Shown here: piece by piece, positions 7,074-14,216 of the stretch
How positions within the stretch are numbered: position 1 is the first letter of the stretch
Layout of the letters: every line of letters begins with the position of its first letter
Source: an uncultured Campylobacter sp.
GTDB lineage: Bacteria; Campylobacterota; Campylobacteria; Campylobacterales; Campylobacteraceae
DNA length: 17,273 nucleotides
Assembly: GCF_938045205.1 (NCBI RefSeq)
Contig: NZ_CALIMY010000006.1
Location: forward strand, 1-17,273
Reading direction: 5' to 3'
Program-made: the position numbers and the translations under genes
The notes under the pieces: model-generated
Database searches by the model: none
What the model was told of the DNA's origin: nothing
What the model saw: only the letters and a program-made list of their open reading frames with translations

Positions 7074-9822
7074 GCATGACCTTTGCGCAGCGCGGGCAGA
7101 GCTCATCAGGCTCTTTTGCGTTAAATTTCCAGCATCTCGGGCATTTGTGTTTAGAGGATTTTACGAGGCGGAAAATTTCGTCGTTTATCTTAAACTCCGC
7201 CAGAGCCTCCTCGCTTTGCAGAGTGTCCACGTCGCTTACCATAAACCAATCCGCCACGCCTAGGATGTCGTTTGATAAAATTTCGTTCGAGCTCGTCTGC
7301 AAAACCAGCTCAAGCGTCGATTTGATGATCTTGTCCTTTTTAAGCGCGTCGATAAGCTCGAAAAATTTCTCCCTCGATTTGATTAGAATTTCGTCAAATT
7401 CTATGAAATCGTCAAATTCTATCGGCTTGTAGATCAGATCAAAAACGTCTTCCTTGCCCTCTTTGATGATATTCGGCGCAAACTGCATCACTTCGTCGAT
7501 CGTGTAGGTTAGCGTAGGAGCGATCAGAGGCAGCAGCGCTCGCGTAATCAGTGCGATCGCGCTTTGCGCGCTTCTACGGCGCGGCTCGTCGGGTGCGTCG
7601 CAGTAGAGCCTGTCTTTGCAAATATCAAGATAAATTCCGCTCAGATCGGCGCTTAAGAAATTTAGCAAGGCGTTGAAGCCTTTTGAAAAATCATAGTTTC
7701 TAAACGCCGCTTCCGCGCTCGAAAAGGCGTTTGCCGCGCGCGTTAGGATCCAGCGGTCAAGCCGCGTAAAATTACTCGTCTCGATCTCATTTAAATCGCT
7801 GGTGCTTGCGAGCATAAATCTTATAGTATTTCGGATTTTGCGGTACTGCTCGCTTACCTGCTTAAGGATATTGTCGCTGATCTTCAGATCGGTCGAGTAA
7901 TCGCTCATCGCGACCCAAAGGCGTAAAATTTCCACGCCGTGGCTCTTTGCGACCTCTTGCGGATAGACGACGTTTCCGACGGACTTGCTCATCTTTTGAC
8001 CCTTCTCATCGACGGTAAATCCGTGTGTGAGGATGCTCTTGTACGGCGCGCATTCGTTAATCGCGCAGCTTAGAAGCAGTGAGCTTTGAAACCAGCCGCG
8101 GTGTTGGTCGCTGCCCTCAAGATACATATCTGCAGGGAATTTGCCTGCATCGTAGGCGCCGCTTTGTAGCACCGCTTTCCACGTCGAGCCGCTATCGAAC
8201 CAAACGTCTAAGATATCCATCACCTTTTCTAAATTTTCAGACTTATAGCCGCTATCCTGAGGCAAAAGCTCCGAAATTTCCATCTGCCACCAAGCATCCG
8301 CGCCCTTAGCCTTAAAAATTTCGTAGATATTATTTAAAATTTTTTCGTCGAATATTGGCTCTTTGGTGCTTTTATCGCGGAAAAACGCGATCGGCACGCC
8401 CCAATCTCTTTGGCGCGAGATACACCAATCGGGGCGGTTTTCTATCATCGAGCTTAGGCGGTTGATGCCGCTTTGCGGATAAAATTTAACCTTTTCGATC
8501 TCTTCTAATGCCACTTGGCGCAGCGTTTTGCCGCTGAGTTTAGGCTCGTCCATCGCGATAAACCACTGCTTCGTCGCGCGGTAGATCACCGGCTTGTGCG
8601 TGCGCCAGCAGTGCGGATAGGAGTGGACGAATTTACCGGATTTGATAAGCGCAGGGCCTAAAAGCTGTAAAATTCTCTCGTTTGCTTTGAAAATATGCAT
8701 CCCTACGAGCTCATCTACGACGTCTGCGCGGAAGAGTTTTTTGGTTTTAAGAGTTTGATCGAAACAGCCGCCCTCATCCACCGGCATCAGCACTTCGATG
8801 CCGTATTTAAGCCCTACGAAATAATCGTCCTCGCCGTGCCCCGGAGCCGTATGCACGAGCCCGGTGCCGCCGTCCATCAGGACGTGCTCGCCGAGGATAA
8901 ATTTCGAAGCCCTATCGTTTAGAGGGTTGATCGCGTTTAAGCCTTCAAGCTCGGCAGCCTTAAATTCTTTTACGATCTCGCCCCTCGTGATGCCCAGGCT
9001 TACGAGGCTTTCGACCAAAGGTTTTGCAAAGATTAAATTTTCGCTCGTCAGCGCGTAAATTTCATTCGGGTTCAAAGATATCGCGCCGTTTGCGGGCAGC
9101 GTCCAAGGCGTGGTCGTCCAGATGACCGCTTTGGCGCCTTTCGCGCCTATTTTAGCGTTCGCTTCGTCACTCAGATCGAACGCCACGAAGATCGAGTAGT
9201 CCTCTTTGTCTTTGTATTCGACCTCGGCTTCTGCGAGCGCGCTCTTTGCCGCCCAGCTCCAAAACACGGGCTTTGAGCGCTCGATTAGAATTCCTTTTTT
9301 TGCGATCTGGCAGAGCGCCTTGTAAATTTCAGCCTCAAACTCAAATTTTAGTGTCAGATACGGGTCGTCCCAGTCGCCCAAAATCCCCATATCTTTAAAT
9401 TCATTGCGCTGCACGTCGATAAATTCTTTGGCGTGCTGTCTGCAAAGCTCGCGGATCTGCACTTTTGAAAGCGATTTTTTCTGCTCACCTAGTTTGATCT
9501 CTACTTGCTGCTCGATCGGCAGGCCGTGGCAGTCCCAACCCGGCACGTAGCGGATCTCCTCGCCGAAGAAATAATGGGTTTTGGTGATGATGTCTTTTAA
9601 AATTTTATTCAGTGCGTGGCCGATGTGGAGGTGTCCGTTGGCATACGGCGGGCCGTCGTGGATATTGAAGCTGACGCTTGCGCCCCTGCGTTTAGCCTTC
9701 ATCTTTTCGTAAATTTTACGCTCGTCGTACCATGCCTTAAACCGCGCAGGTTCGTTTTGCGGCAGTGCGCCTCGCATCGCAAAATCCGTAGTAGGAAGAA
9801 AGAGAGTATCTTTGTAGTCCAT
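7063..9822 (-). CDS. ileS: Isoleucyl-tRNA synthetase
   Basis: A class I aminoacyl-tRNA synthetase charging tRNA-Ile, with an editing domain for valine. Visible are the HIGH motif at residues 66-69 (GHLHIGH), the KMSKS motif (GQKMSKSVGN) and a C-terminal zinc site made of two CPRC pairs at 894-897 and 909-912. At 919 aa it matches the usual bacterial length. The start at 9822 is chosen because MDYKDTLFLP is the conserved beginning and an AAAAGG site precedes it. The frame is open to an ATG at 9867, but that would add 15 residues not expected in the family. First gene of the minus-strand operon. Confidence 0.97.
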   Translation of the reverse strand: MDYKDTLFLPTTDFAMRGALPQNEPARFKAWYDERKIYEKMKAKRRGASVSFNIHDGPPYANGHLHIGHALNKILKDIITKTHYFFGEEIRYVPGWDCHGLPIEQQVEIKLGEQKKSLSKVQIRELCRQHAKEFIDVQRNEFKDMGILGDWDDPYLTLKFEFEAEIYKALCQIAKKGILIERSKPVFWSWAAKSALAEAEVEYKDKEDYSIFVAFDLSDEANAKIGAKGAKAVIWTTTPWTLPANGAISLNPNEIYALTSENLIFAKPLVESLVSLGITRGEIVKEFKAAELEGLNAINPLNDRASKFILGEHVLMDGGTGLVHTAPGHGEDDYFVGLKYGIEVLMPVDEGGCFDQTLKTKKLFRADVVDELVGMHIFKANERILQLLGPALIKSGKFVHSYPHCWRTHKPVIYRATKQWFIAMDEPKLSGKTLRQVALEEIEKVKFYPQSGINRLSSMIENRPDWCISRQRDWGVPIAFFRDKSTKEPIFDEKILNNIYEIFKAKGADAWWQMEISELLPQDSGYKSENLEKVMDILDVWFDSGSTWKAVLQSGAYDAGKFPADMYLEGSDQHRGWFQSSLLLSCAINECAPYKSILTHGFTVDEKGQKMSKSVGNVVYPQEVAKSHGVEILRLWVAMSDYSTDLKISDNILKQVSEQYRKIRNTIRFMLASTSDLNEIETSNFTRLDRWILTRAANAFSSAEAAFRNYDFSKGFNALLNFLSADLSGIYLDICKDRLYCDAPDEPRRRSAQSAIALITRALLPLIAPTLTYTIDEVMQFAPNIIKEGKEDVFDLIYKPIEFDDFIEFDEILIKSREKFFELIDALKKDKIIKSTLELVLQTSSNEILSNDILGVADWFMVSDVDTLQSEEALAEFKINDEIFRLVKSSKHKCPRCWKFNAKEPDELCPRCAKVMHAR

Positions 9823-9909
9823 ATTTGTACCTTTTCGTGTCTTAAAAAATTTGTGAAGTTTATCCAAAACGCCATTAAAAAGCTCTGAAAGAGCAGTCTG
9901 CGTTTATGC
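9823..9909. promoter_or_regulatory. Divergent intergenic region between ileS and the CinA-like gene
   Basis: This short region must hold the promoter of the ileS operon on the minus strand. The best -10 candidate there is GATAAACT near 9869-9876, which is weak. A small hairpin (GCTCT at 9882-9886 with AGAGC at 9890-9894) is followed by five T on the minus strand, so it has the shape of a weak terminator or pause site in any transcript that begins further upstream. Confidence 0.4.
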
Positions 9910-9915
9910 TATAAT
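9907..9915 (+). promoter_or_regulatory. Extended -10 promoter of the CinA-like gene
   Basis: TGC directly followed by a perfect TATAAT at 9910-9915. No good -35 box is visible, which is normal for Campylobacter housekeeping promoters. Transcription should begin near 9921, which leaves room for the GAGGG ribosome binding site before the ATG at 9941 and rules out the ATG at 9914 that lies inside the -10 box. Confidence 0.75.
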
Positions 9916-9940
9916 GTGCGAAAATTTAATGAGGGTCTTT

Positions 9941-11071
9941 ATGAAAAATATTATCCTTGTAATCGGCGAGGAGATCCGCTACGACGCGGCTTTGATGAGC
10001 TATATTTCTCGCAGCTACGAACGAGTTTTCGGGCGGATCGACGATCTGAAATTCTTAAGCGAAAACGATAAGGTTTTGCCCTTCGCGCTTGAAAAGATGA
10101 TCGATTCATACGATTTTATCACGATCTTTGCGGCAAACTCCGCCTACGCGGTCGTAGGTAAAATTTTATCGACGCTCTCTTTCGATTCGCTTGAGCTGAA
10201 AAACGGAGAAACCCTAGCGCCCTCGATGGCGCGCACGGTGGCGAAAAACAGCTTCCTGCTAAACGTCAGAGGCTGCTCGGTAAACGTTATCAAGGCACTT
10301 TGCTTGCAAAGCCTGCCGCCAATCCTTCAAGACGCGCCGAACGCGGGCGAGAGCTTCTATCTATTTGATTGCGAATACGAAAGCGTAAAGCAGCGCCTAG
10401 AAAGCCTTGCGATCAGTTATAAAATTTCGCTTACGATCAGTAGGCCCAGCTCCTTTTTGCTGCTAGTGCGCGCCAGTGCGATGAAATTCGGAGCGTTGGA
10501 CGCGTTTTTGCAGAGCGTCGGCAAGTATTATGAGAGCTGCTACATCGAAGGCGGCGATTTTATGGGCTTCGTGGTGGATAGACTGCGCGAAATAGGCGCT
10601 AAGATCACTTTTGCCGAAAGCTGCACCGCAGGGCTCATCGCCGCAAAATTCGGCGCGGTTGCGGGCGTGAGCGACGTTTTTGACGGTTCGCTCGTAAGCT
10701 ACGCCAACGAGATAAAAAATCTCTGGCTCAACGTAGGCGAAGATACGCTCGCTCGCTACGGCGCGGTCAGCGCGCAGACCGTGGGCGAGATGCTTGAAGG
10801 CGCGCTGCAAAGCAGCGGGGCAAGCTTCGCTCTTGCGGTAAGCGGTATCGCAGGCCCCGGCGGCGGAAGCGCGCAAAAGCCCGTGGGGACGGTCTTCATC
10901 GGCGCGAAGGAGCAGGGCGGCAAACAGATCGTCGGGGAATTTCATCTAAAAGGCGATCGAAACTACATCCGCGAACAAAGCGCCGATATCGCTATCTGCT
11001 TGCTTTTAAAGCTTAGAAGCGATCTGTTTTTCGGGCGGCTTCCAAGCGCGCCTGCGAGGGATGAAATTTAA
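9941..11071 (+). CDS. CinA-family protein with PncC-type NMN deamidase domain
   Basis: The C-terminal half (about residues 205-365) is a clear CinA C-terminal/PncC domain, which deamidates nicotinamide mononucleotide in pyridine nucleotide salvage. It shows ESCTAG at 226-231 with the catalytic Ser at 227, Y254, the glycine-rich SGIAGPGG at 301-308 and GDR at 338-340. The N-terminal 200 residues sit where the molybdopterin-binding-like domain of CinA would be, but are strongly diverged: only IGEEIRYDAAL near residue 8 recalls the family start, and the G-D-E-L-L motif is absent. The start at 9941 is supported by GAGGG upstream and by the -10 box overlapping the earlier ATG at 9914. The stop overlaps the ribosome binding site of the next gene, so the two are co-transcribed. 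Confidence 0.85.
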   Translation: MKNIILVIGEEIRYDAALMSYISRSYERVFGRIDDLKFLSENDKVLPFALEKMIDSYDFITIFAANSAYAVVGKILSTLSFDSLELKNGETLAPSMARTVAKNSFLLNVRGCSVNVIKALCLQSLPPILQDAPNAGESFYLFDCEYESVKQRLESLAISYKISLTISRPSSFLLLVRASAMKFGALDAFLQSVGKYYESCYIEGGDFMGFVVDRLREIGAKITFAESCTAGLIAAKFGAVAGVSDVFDGSLVSYANEIKNLWLNVGEDTLARYGAVSAQTVGEMLEGALQSSGASFALAVSGIAGPGGGSAQKPVGTVFIGAKEQGGKQIVGEFHLKGDRNYIREQSADIAICLLLKLRSDLFFGRLPSAPARDEI

Positions 11072-11082
11072 AGGAGCGGATT

Positions 11083-11916
11083 TTGAAAAGACGAATTTTG
11101 AAAGGGTGTGGAGGCGATTCGGCGCAGAATTTTATCCGAGCTAGCGGCGAGCGGGGCTTTGAGCGAGAGCAAAATTTTGTTTCGGCAGGCGGTGCGCGAA
11201 ATTTTACTTCGACGCAGGGCGGGCAGAATTTTACTCGGGCTAGCGACGGGCAAAATTTTATCTCAGCGCAGGGCGGACTAAATTTCATCTCGGCGGGTCG
11301 CGCTAGAAATTTTAATTTTATAAACGATTTTAGCTTTTTAAATGCGGTGCGAAATTTTACTTTAGCGCTAGTCGCGGCGTGCGTTTTAAGCGGCTGCGAC
11401 GGCGGATCAGACGCGCAAGATCGCGAGCAAAGCACGCGTTCGGAACAAAATTTTAGCGCGGGTAATCAAGGGCAAAATTTTAATAAAAGCGCGGGTAGCT
11501 CTACGCAAAGCTCCGCGCAAAATTCCGCGCCGCAGGATTTTGAGCGCAAGCAAAACTCCGATCTTAACTCCACGATAGACGAGCTTGCAAACGATGCTAA
11601 AGTTTTGGGCGAGGCCTTGCAAAATTTGCAGAAAAAGGCGCCCGAAGCGCTGAACGATTTCGCCGCTCGCAACGCGGACAGGATAGAGGATCTGATAAAG
11701 CAGGGCGAGGCGGCGGCGCATGAGGTGGGCAAAAATCTTGATCAAATGGGGCAGAGCCTGCAAGGCATTATCAAGGACGCTAATGAAAGCCTAGGCAAGG
11801 TCTTGGAGGGCTTTGGCGTGCAGCCCAGACAGGAGTCGCGCAGCGGACGCTCGCAGGAGCGCGATGATCGCTTGGAGTCTGATGACGAGAGCAGCGGGCA
11901 AAGCTTTAGAATTTAA
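11083..11916 (+). CDS. Putative lipoprotein with repeat-interrupted signal peptide
   Basis: The start is TTG at 11083, with AAGGAG six bases upstream overlapping the end of the previous gene. It encodes a basic N-region (MKRRILK), then a repeat array, then a hydrophobic segment and lipobox (V-L-S-G-C) with the lipidated Cys at residue 105. A usual lipoprotein signal peptide is about 20 residues, so roughly 80 residues appear to have been inserted between the n-region and the h-region. An internal GTG at 11347 would give a normal 17-residue signal peptide but has no visible ribosome binding site. After the Cys comes a Gln/Ser/Asn-rich linker with more Q-N-F units, then an amphipathic, probably helical domain at about 155-250 and a charged tail. 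The residue after the Cys is Asp, an inner-membrane retention signal in E. coli; its meaning here is unknown. No family recognised. Confidence 0.7.
   Translation: MKRRILKGCGGDSAQNFIRASGERGFEREQNFVSAGGARNFTSTQGGQNFTRASDGQNFISAQGGLNFISAGRARNFNFINDFSFLNAVRNFTLALVAACVLSGCDGGSDAQDREQSTRSEQNFSAGNQGQNFNKSAGSSTQSSAQNSAPQDFERKQNSDLNSTIDELANDAKVLGEALQNLQKKAPEALNDFAARNADRIEDLIKQGEAAAHEVGKNLDQMGQSLQGIIKDANESLGKVLEGFGVQPRQESRSGRSQERDDRLESDDESSGQSFRI
11127..11357 (+). repeat. 27-bp tandem repeat array inside the lipoprotein gene
   Basis: RAATTY words begin at 11172, 11199, 11226, 11253, 11280 and 11307, each exactly 27 bases apart. Flanking copies at 11127 and 11352 lie 45 bases from the ends of that run. 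The units encode nine-residue repeats of the form (Q/R)-N-F-(T/I)-x-A-x-x-G. Each unit is a multiple of three, so the reading frame is kept. Four further words at 11093, 11448, 11475 and 11520 sit in the same gene. Confidence 0.9.
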
Positions 11917-12475
11917 GCGGCGCTAAATTTTACTCAAAATTTTTTGTTGCAACTACCACCCGCAAGGAAGTGGCAAGCCTCCGCAGGAGCGTAACGAGCC
12001 TGAACGAAAGGGGGCAGACATTCATAAGAGCGCGATGAGCACCTACAGCCCGACGACGGAACCGATGGCAAGGTTTTATAGTTTAAAGCACGGCTAGATT
12101 TCATCTAAATTTTATTTGTTGTGGCAAATGCTTGCAGAGAAGCGATGCTAAATTTTATTAAAATTTCCCATGCGCGGCGGTTTCGTTAAAATTTTACTCG
12201 CGCGAGCTTCCGCAATGGTGCGATGAACACTTACAAAAAAGTAGTAAATCTCTGCAAAACGCGACGAGTGCCCCAAGGGCGAGCATTTCTAAATAAAGCG
12301 CGAGTAGTGGATGAAAGTTTAGAATTTAAAACTTGCACTCTTTGAGGCTGCTGTAAAGATAAGCAGGTGGCGGCCGGTAAAGCTTTAGAATTTAAGGCTG
12401 CTTGCGATAAAACGAGAAAAATTTTACGAAGTAGGGCTATAATGCGCCCCGCAATTTCAAATTTAAAGGATAAAA
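11917..12475. other. 559-bp gene-poor gap with degenerate repeats
   Basis: I see no convincing gene here. An AT hairpin just after the lipoprotein stop (AAATTTT 11925-11931, AAAATTT 11936-11942, then T) could be a weak terminator. The stretch agcctccgcaggagcg near 11976-11991 resembles agcttccgcaatggtgcg at 12204-12221. GCGATGAGCACCTACA at 12032-12047 matches GCGATGAACACTTACA at 12220-12235 with two differences. A start-less open frame from about 11927 to the TAG near 12097 covers one of these copies. RAATTY words recur throughout. The promoter of the next gene lies at the right end. Confidence 0.5.
12438..12443 (+). promoter_or_regulatory. TATAAT -10 box of the oxidoreductase gene
   Basis: A perfect TATAAT 33 bases before the ATG at 12476, with an AAGGA ribosome binding site at 12466-12470. 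No clear -35 box. The position is right for transcription starting near 12450. Confidence 0.65.
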
Positions 12476-13006
12476 ATGAAAACTCTCATTATTTTGGTTC
12501 ATCCAAATATTGCAAACTCGCTCGTAAACCGCCACTGGAGGGATTCTGTGCTAGCCCATCCTGATAAGTTCGAGCTTCATGATCTTTACGCGCTTTATGC
12601 GGATTTTAAAATCGATGTGGAAAAGGAGCAAAAACTGCTCGAAAGCCACGATAAAATCGTGCTTCAGTTTCCGTTTCGTTTTTCAAACTGCACGCCGCTT
12701 CTTAAGCAGTGGTTTGAGGATGTTTTTACGCGCGGCTGGGCTTATGGCGCAGAGAGCGGCGGTAAGCTTAAAGGCAAAAAATTCGCGCTTGCGATCTCGC
12801 TTGGCGCGACCGAGGCAAACTATTCTAAAAACGGCATCGTGGGCTTTAGCGTGGATGAGGTGCTAGCGCCATTTAAGGCTACGTTTAATTTCGTCGGCGC
12901 GATTGCGCTACCAAATTTCGTCTCATACGGCTTTACTTACGATAAAAGCGAGCAAGCCGTAGAAAATAGCACGAAAAATTATATAAAATATTTAAATCAG
13001 CTTTAA
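12476..13006 (+). CDS. NAD(P)H oxidoreductase, flavodoxin-2 family (MdaB/KefF-like)
   Basis: A 176-aa flavodoxin-fold protein of the NAD(P)H-quinone oxidoreductase group, which binds FMN or FAD and reduces quinones or related electrophiles. The N-terminal strand MKTLIILVHPNIANS carries the flavin phosphate loop, with H9-P10 in place. LQFPFRFSNCTPLLKQWFEDVF around residues 63-84 matches the family F-P-x-x-W-x-x-x-P-A-L-L-K-x-W-x-D-x-V-F pattern, except that Phe replaces the usual Trp, and RGWAYG follows. LGATEANY in the second half fits the second flavin loop. The length is normal. It stands alone between its own promoter and a strong terminator. The substrate cannot be read from the sequence; detoxification or ancillary regulation of a K+ efflux system are known roles in the family. 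Confidence 0.88.
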   Translation: MKTLIILVHPNIANSLVNRHWRDSVLAHPDKFELHDLYALYADFKIDVEKEQKLLESHDKIVLQFPFRFSNCTPLLKQWFEDVFTRGWAYGAESGGKLKGKKFALAISLGATEANYSKNGIVGFSVDEVLAPFKATFNFVGAIALPNFVSYGFTYDKSEQAVENSTKNYIKYLNQL

Positions 13007-13021
13007 ATTCTTTGTTTTTCT

Positions 13022-13080
13022 AGCCGCCCGCTGCGCGTAAAGCTTTAAAATTTTACGTAAGCGGCGCGGCTGATTTTTTA
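13022..13080 (+). terminator. Strong intrinsic terminator after the oxidoreductase gene
   Basis: A long hairpin: AGCCGC pairs with GCGGCT, CCGCT with AGCGG after a one-base bulge, and CGTAAA with TTTACG across a small internal loop. The 5' arm begins at 13022 and the 3' arm ends at 13071, followed by six T at 13074-13079. The loop contains AAATTT. Confidence 0.8.
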
Positions 13081-13286
13081 AAATTTTCGCTCAAAAAGCT
13101 CGAATTTAATCTCAAAATTTTTAAATTTTACCCCGAAATTCCGCTCGCGCTTCGTATGCGAACTCAAATAAAATTTCAAGCAAAATTCCGCGCCTAAATT
13201 TGAGCCCAGCTCTTTAAATTTTAAAATTTTATCAGAGATTTTTTTATACAATTACGACTGAAATTCGGCCCAAAAAAGGAGAGGGA
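13081..13286 (+). promoter_or_regulatory. AAATTT-dense leader and promoter of pyrB
   Basis: Ten RAATTY words lie between 13081 and 13229. A T-run followed by TATACAAT at 13245-13252 is the likely -10 region of pyrBC. AAGGAGAGGG just before the ATG at 13287 is a strong ribosome binding site. I see no PyrR-type leader or leader peptide with a pyrimidine-sensing T-run. Confidence 0.55.
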
Positions 13287-14216
13287 ATGTATAAGCTAAA
13301 GCATCTTCTTAGCGCGCAGGATCTGAGCCGCGAGGACATCTACGACTTCATCGATCTGGCGCGCGAGTTTAAAGCGCTCAACCGCTCTGACGTCAAAAAA
13401 TCCGACTCGCTTCGCGGCAAGACGGTCATCAACGCGTTTTTTGAAAACTCCACCCGCACCCGCACGAGCTTTGAGATCGCAGCCAAGCGCCTGGGCGCGG
13501 ACAGCGTAAATTTCACCGCTGCGGACAGTAGCACGAAAAAGGGCGAGACGCTGATCGACACCATCAGAAATATGCAGGCGATGCGCACGGATATCTTCGT
13601 GCTGCGCCACAGCTGCTCGGGCGCGGCGAAATTCGTCGCGGCCAACTGCGACGCATCGATCGTAAATGCAGGCGACGGGCTGAACGAACACCCGAGCCAG
13701 GCGCTGCTGGATCTTTTTACGATCAGCGAGCACAAGGGCAGGATCGAGAATTTAAACGTCGCGATCATCGGCGATATATTTCGCTCGCGCGTGGCTAGAA
13801 GCGACATCTGGGCGATGCAAAAGCTCGGCATAAACGTGCGGCTCTTCGGCCCTCCGATGATGCTGCGCGACTGCGACGCGTTCGGTTGCCCGATATGCAA
13901 AAGCGTAGAGGAGGCGATCGAGGGCGCCGACGTCATCATTATGCTTAGAATACAGCTTGAGCGGCAAGACGGCGAGCCGAGCTTCCCGAGCGTGCGCGAA
14001 TACTCGAAATTTTTCGGACTTACCGCGAGGCGCATGCAAGCGGCAAAAGAGGGCGTTATGATAATGCACCCCGGTCCGATCAATCGCGGCGTGGAGATTA
14101 ACTCCGACGTAGCCGACGATCCGCGCTATAGCTGCGTTTTAGATCAGGTAGAAAACGGCGAGGCGATGCGAATGGCGATACTTCATACGATAAATTTAAA
14201 CAGGAGCGCACGATGA
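13287..14216 (+). CDS. pyrB: Aspartate carbamoyltransferase, catalytic subunit
   Basis: Joins carbamoyl phosphate and aspartate to carbamoyl aspartate, the first committed step of pyrimidine synthesis. The carbamoyl phosphate site S-T-R-T-R is at 55-59. S82 and K85 come from the neighbouring subunit loop. R107, H135 and Q138 (EHPSQALLDL) match the E. coli active-site residues, and HPGPINRGVE is the conserved late loop. At 309 aa it is full length. No pyrI regulatory subunit gene follows. The stop overlaps the pyrC start as ATGA, so the two are translationally coupled. Confidence 0.97.
   Translation: MYKLKHLLSAQDLSREDIYDFIDLAREFKALNRSDVKKSDSLRGKTVINAFFENSTRTRTSFEIAAKRLGADSVNFTAADSSTKKGETLIDTIRNMQAMRTDIFVLRHSCSGAAKFVAANCDASIVNAGDGLNEHPSQALLDLFTISEHKGRIENLNVAIIGDIFRSRVARSDIWAMQKLGINVRLFGPPMMLRDCDAFGCPICKSVEEAIEGADVIIMLRIQLERQDGEPSFPSVREYSKFFGLTARRMQAAKEGVMIMHPGPINRGVEINSDVADDPRYSCVLDQVENGEAMRMAILHTINLNRSAR

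Noticed and set aside
9823..9867. 15-residue N-terminal extension of IleS
   Set aside because: The family start is MDYKDTL with a ribosome binding site before it; the extension has neither.
11127..11357. The 27-bp array as a CRISPR array
   Set aside because: Units are imperfect, lack unique spacers of 30 or more bases, and keep a reading frame within a gene; no cas genes are nearby.
11950..12110. Possible structured RNA or tRNA in the gap after the lipoprotein gene
   Set aside because: I could not fold a cloverleaf or recognise core motifs of tmRNA, RNase P, 6S or SRP RNA.
13340..14083. 247-codon minus-strand ORF opposite pyrB
   Set aside because: Antisense shadow of a well-supported gene; no start signal or domain of its own.
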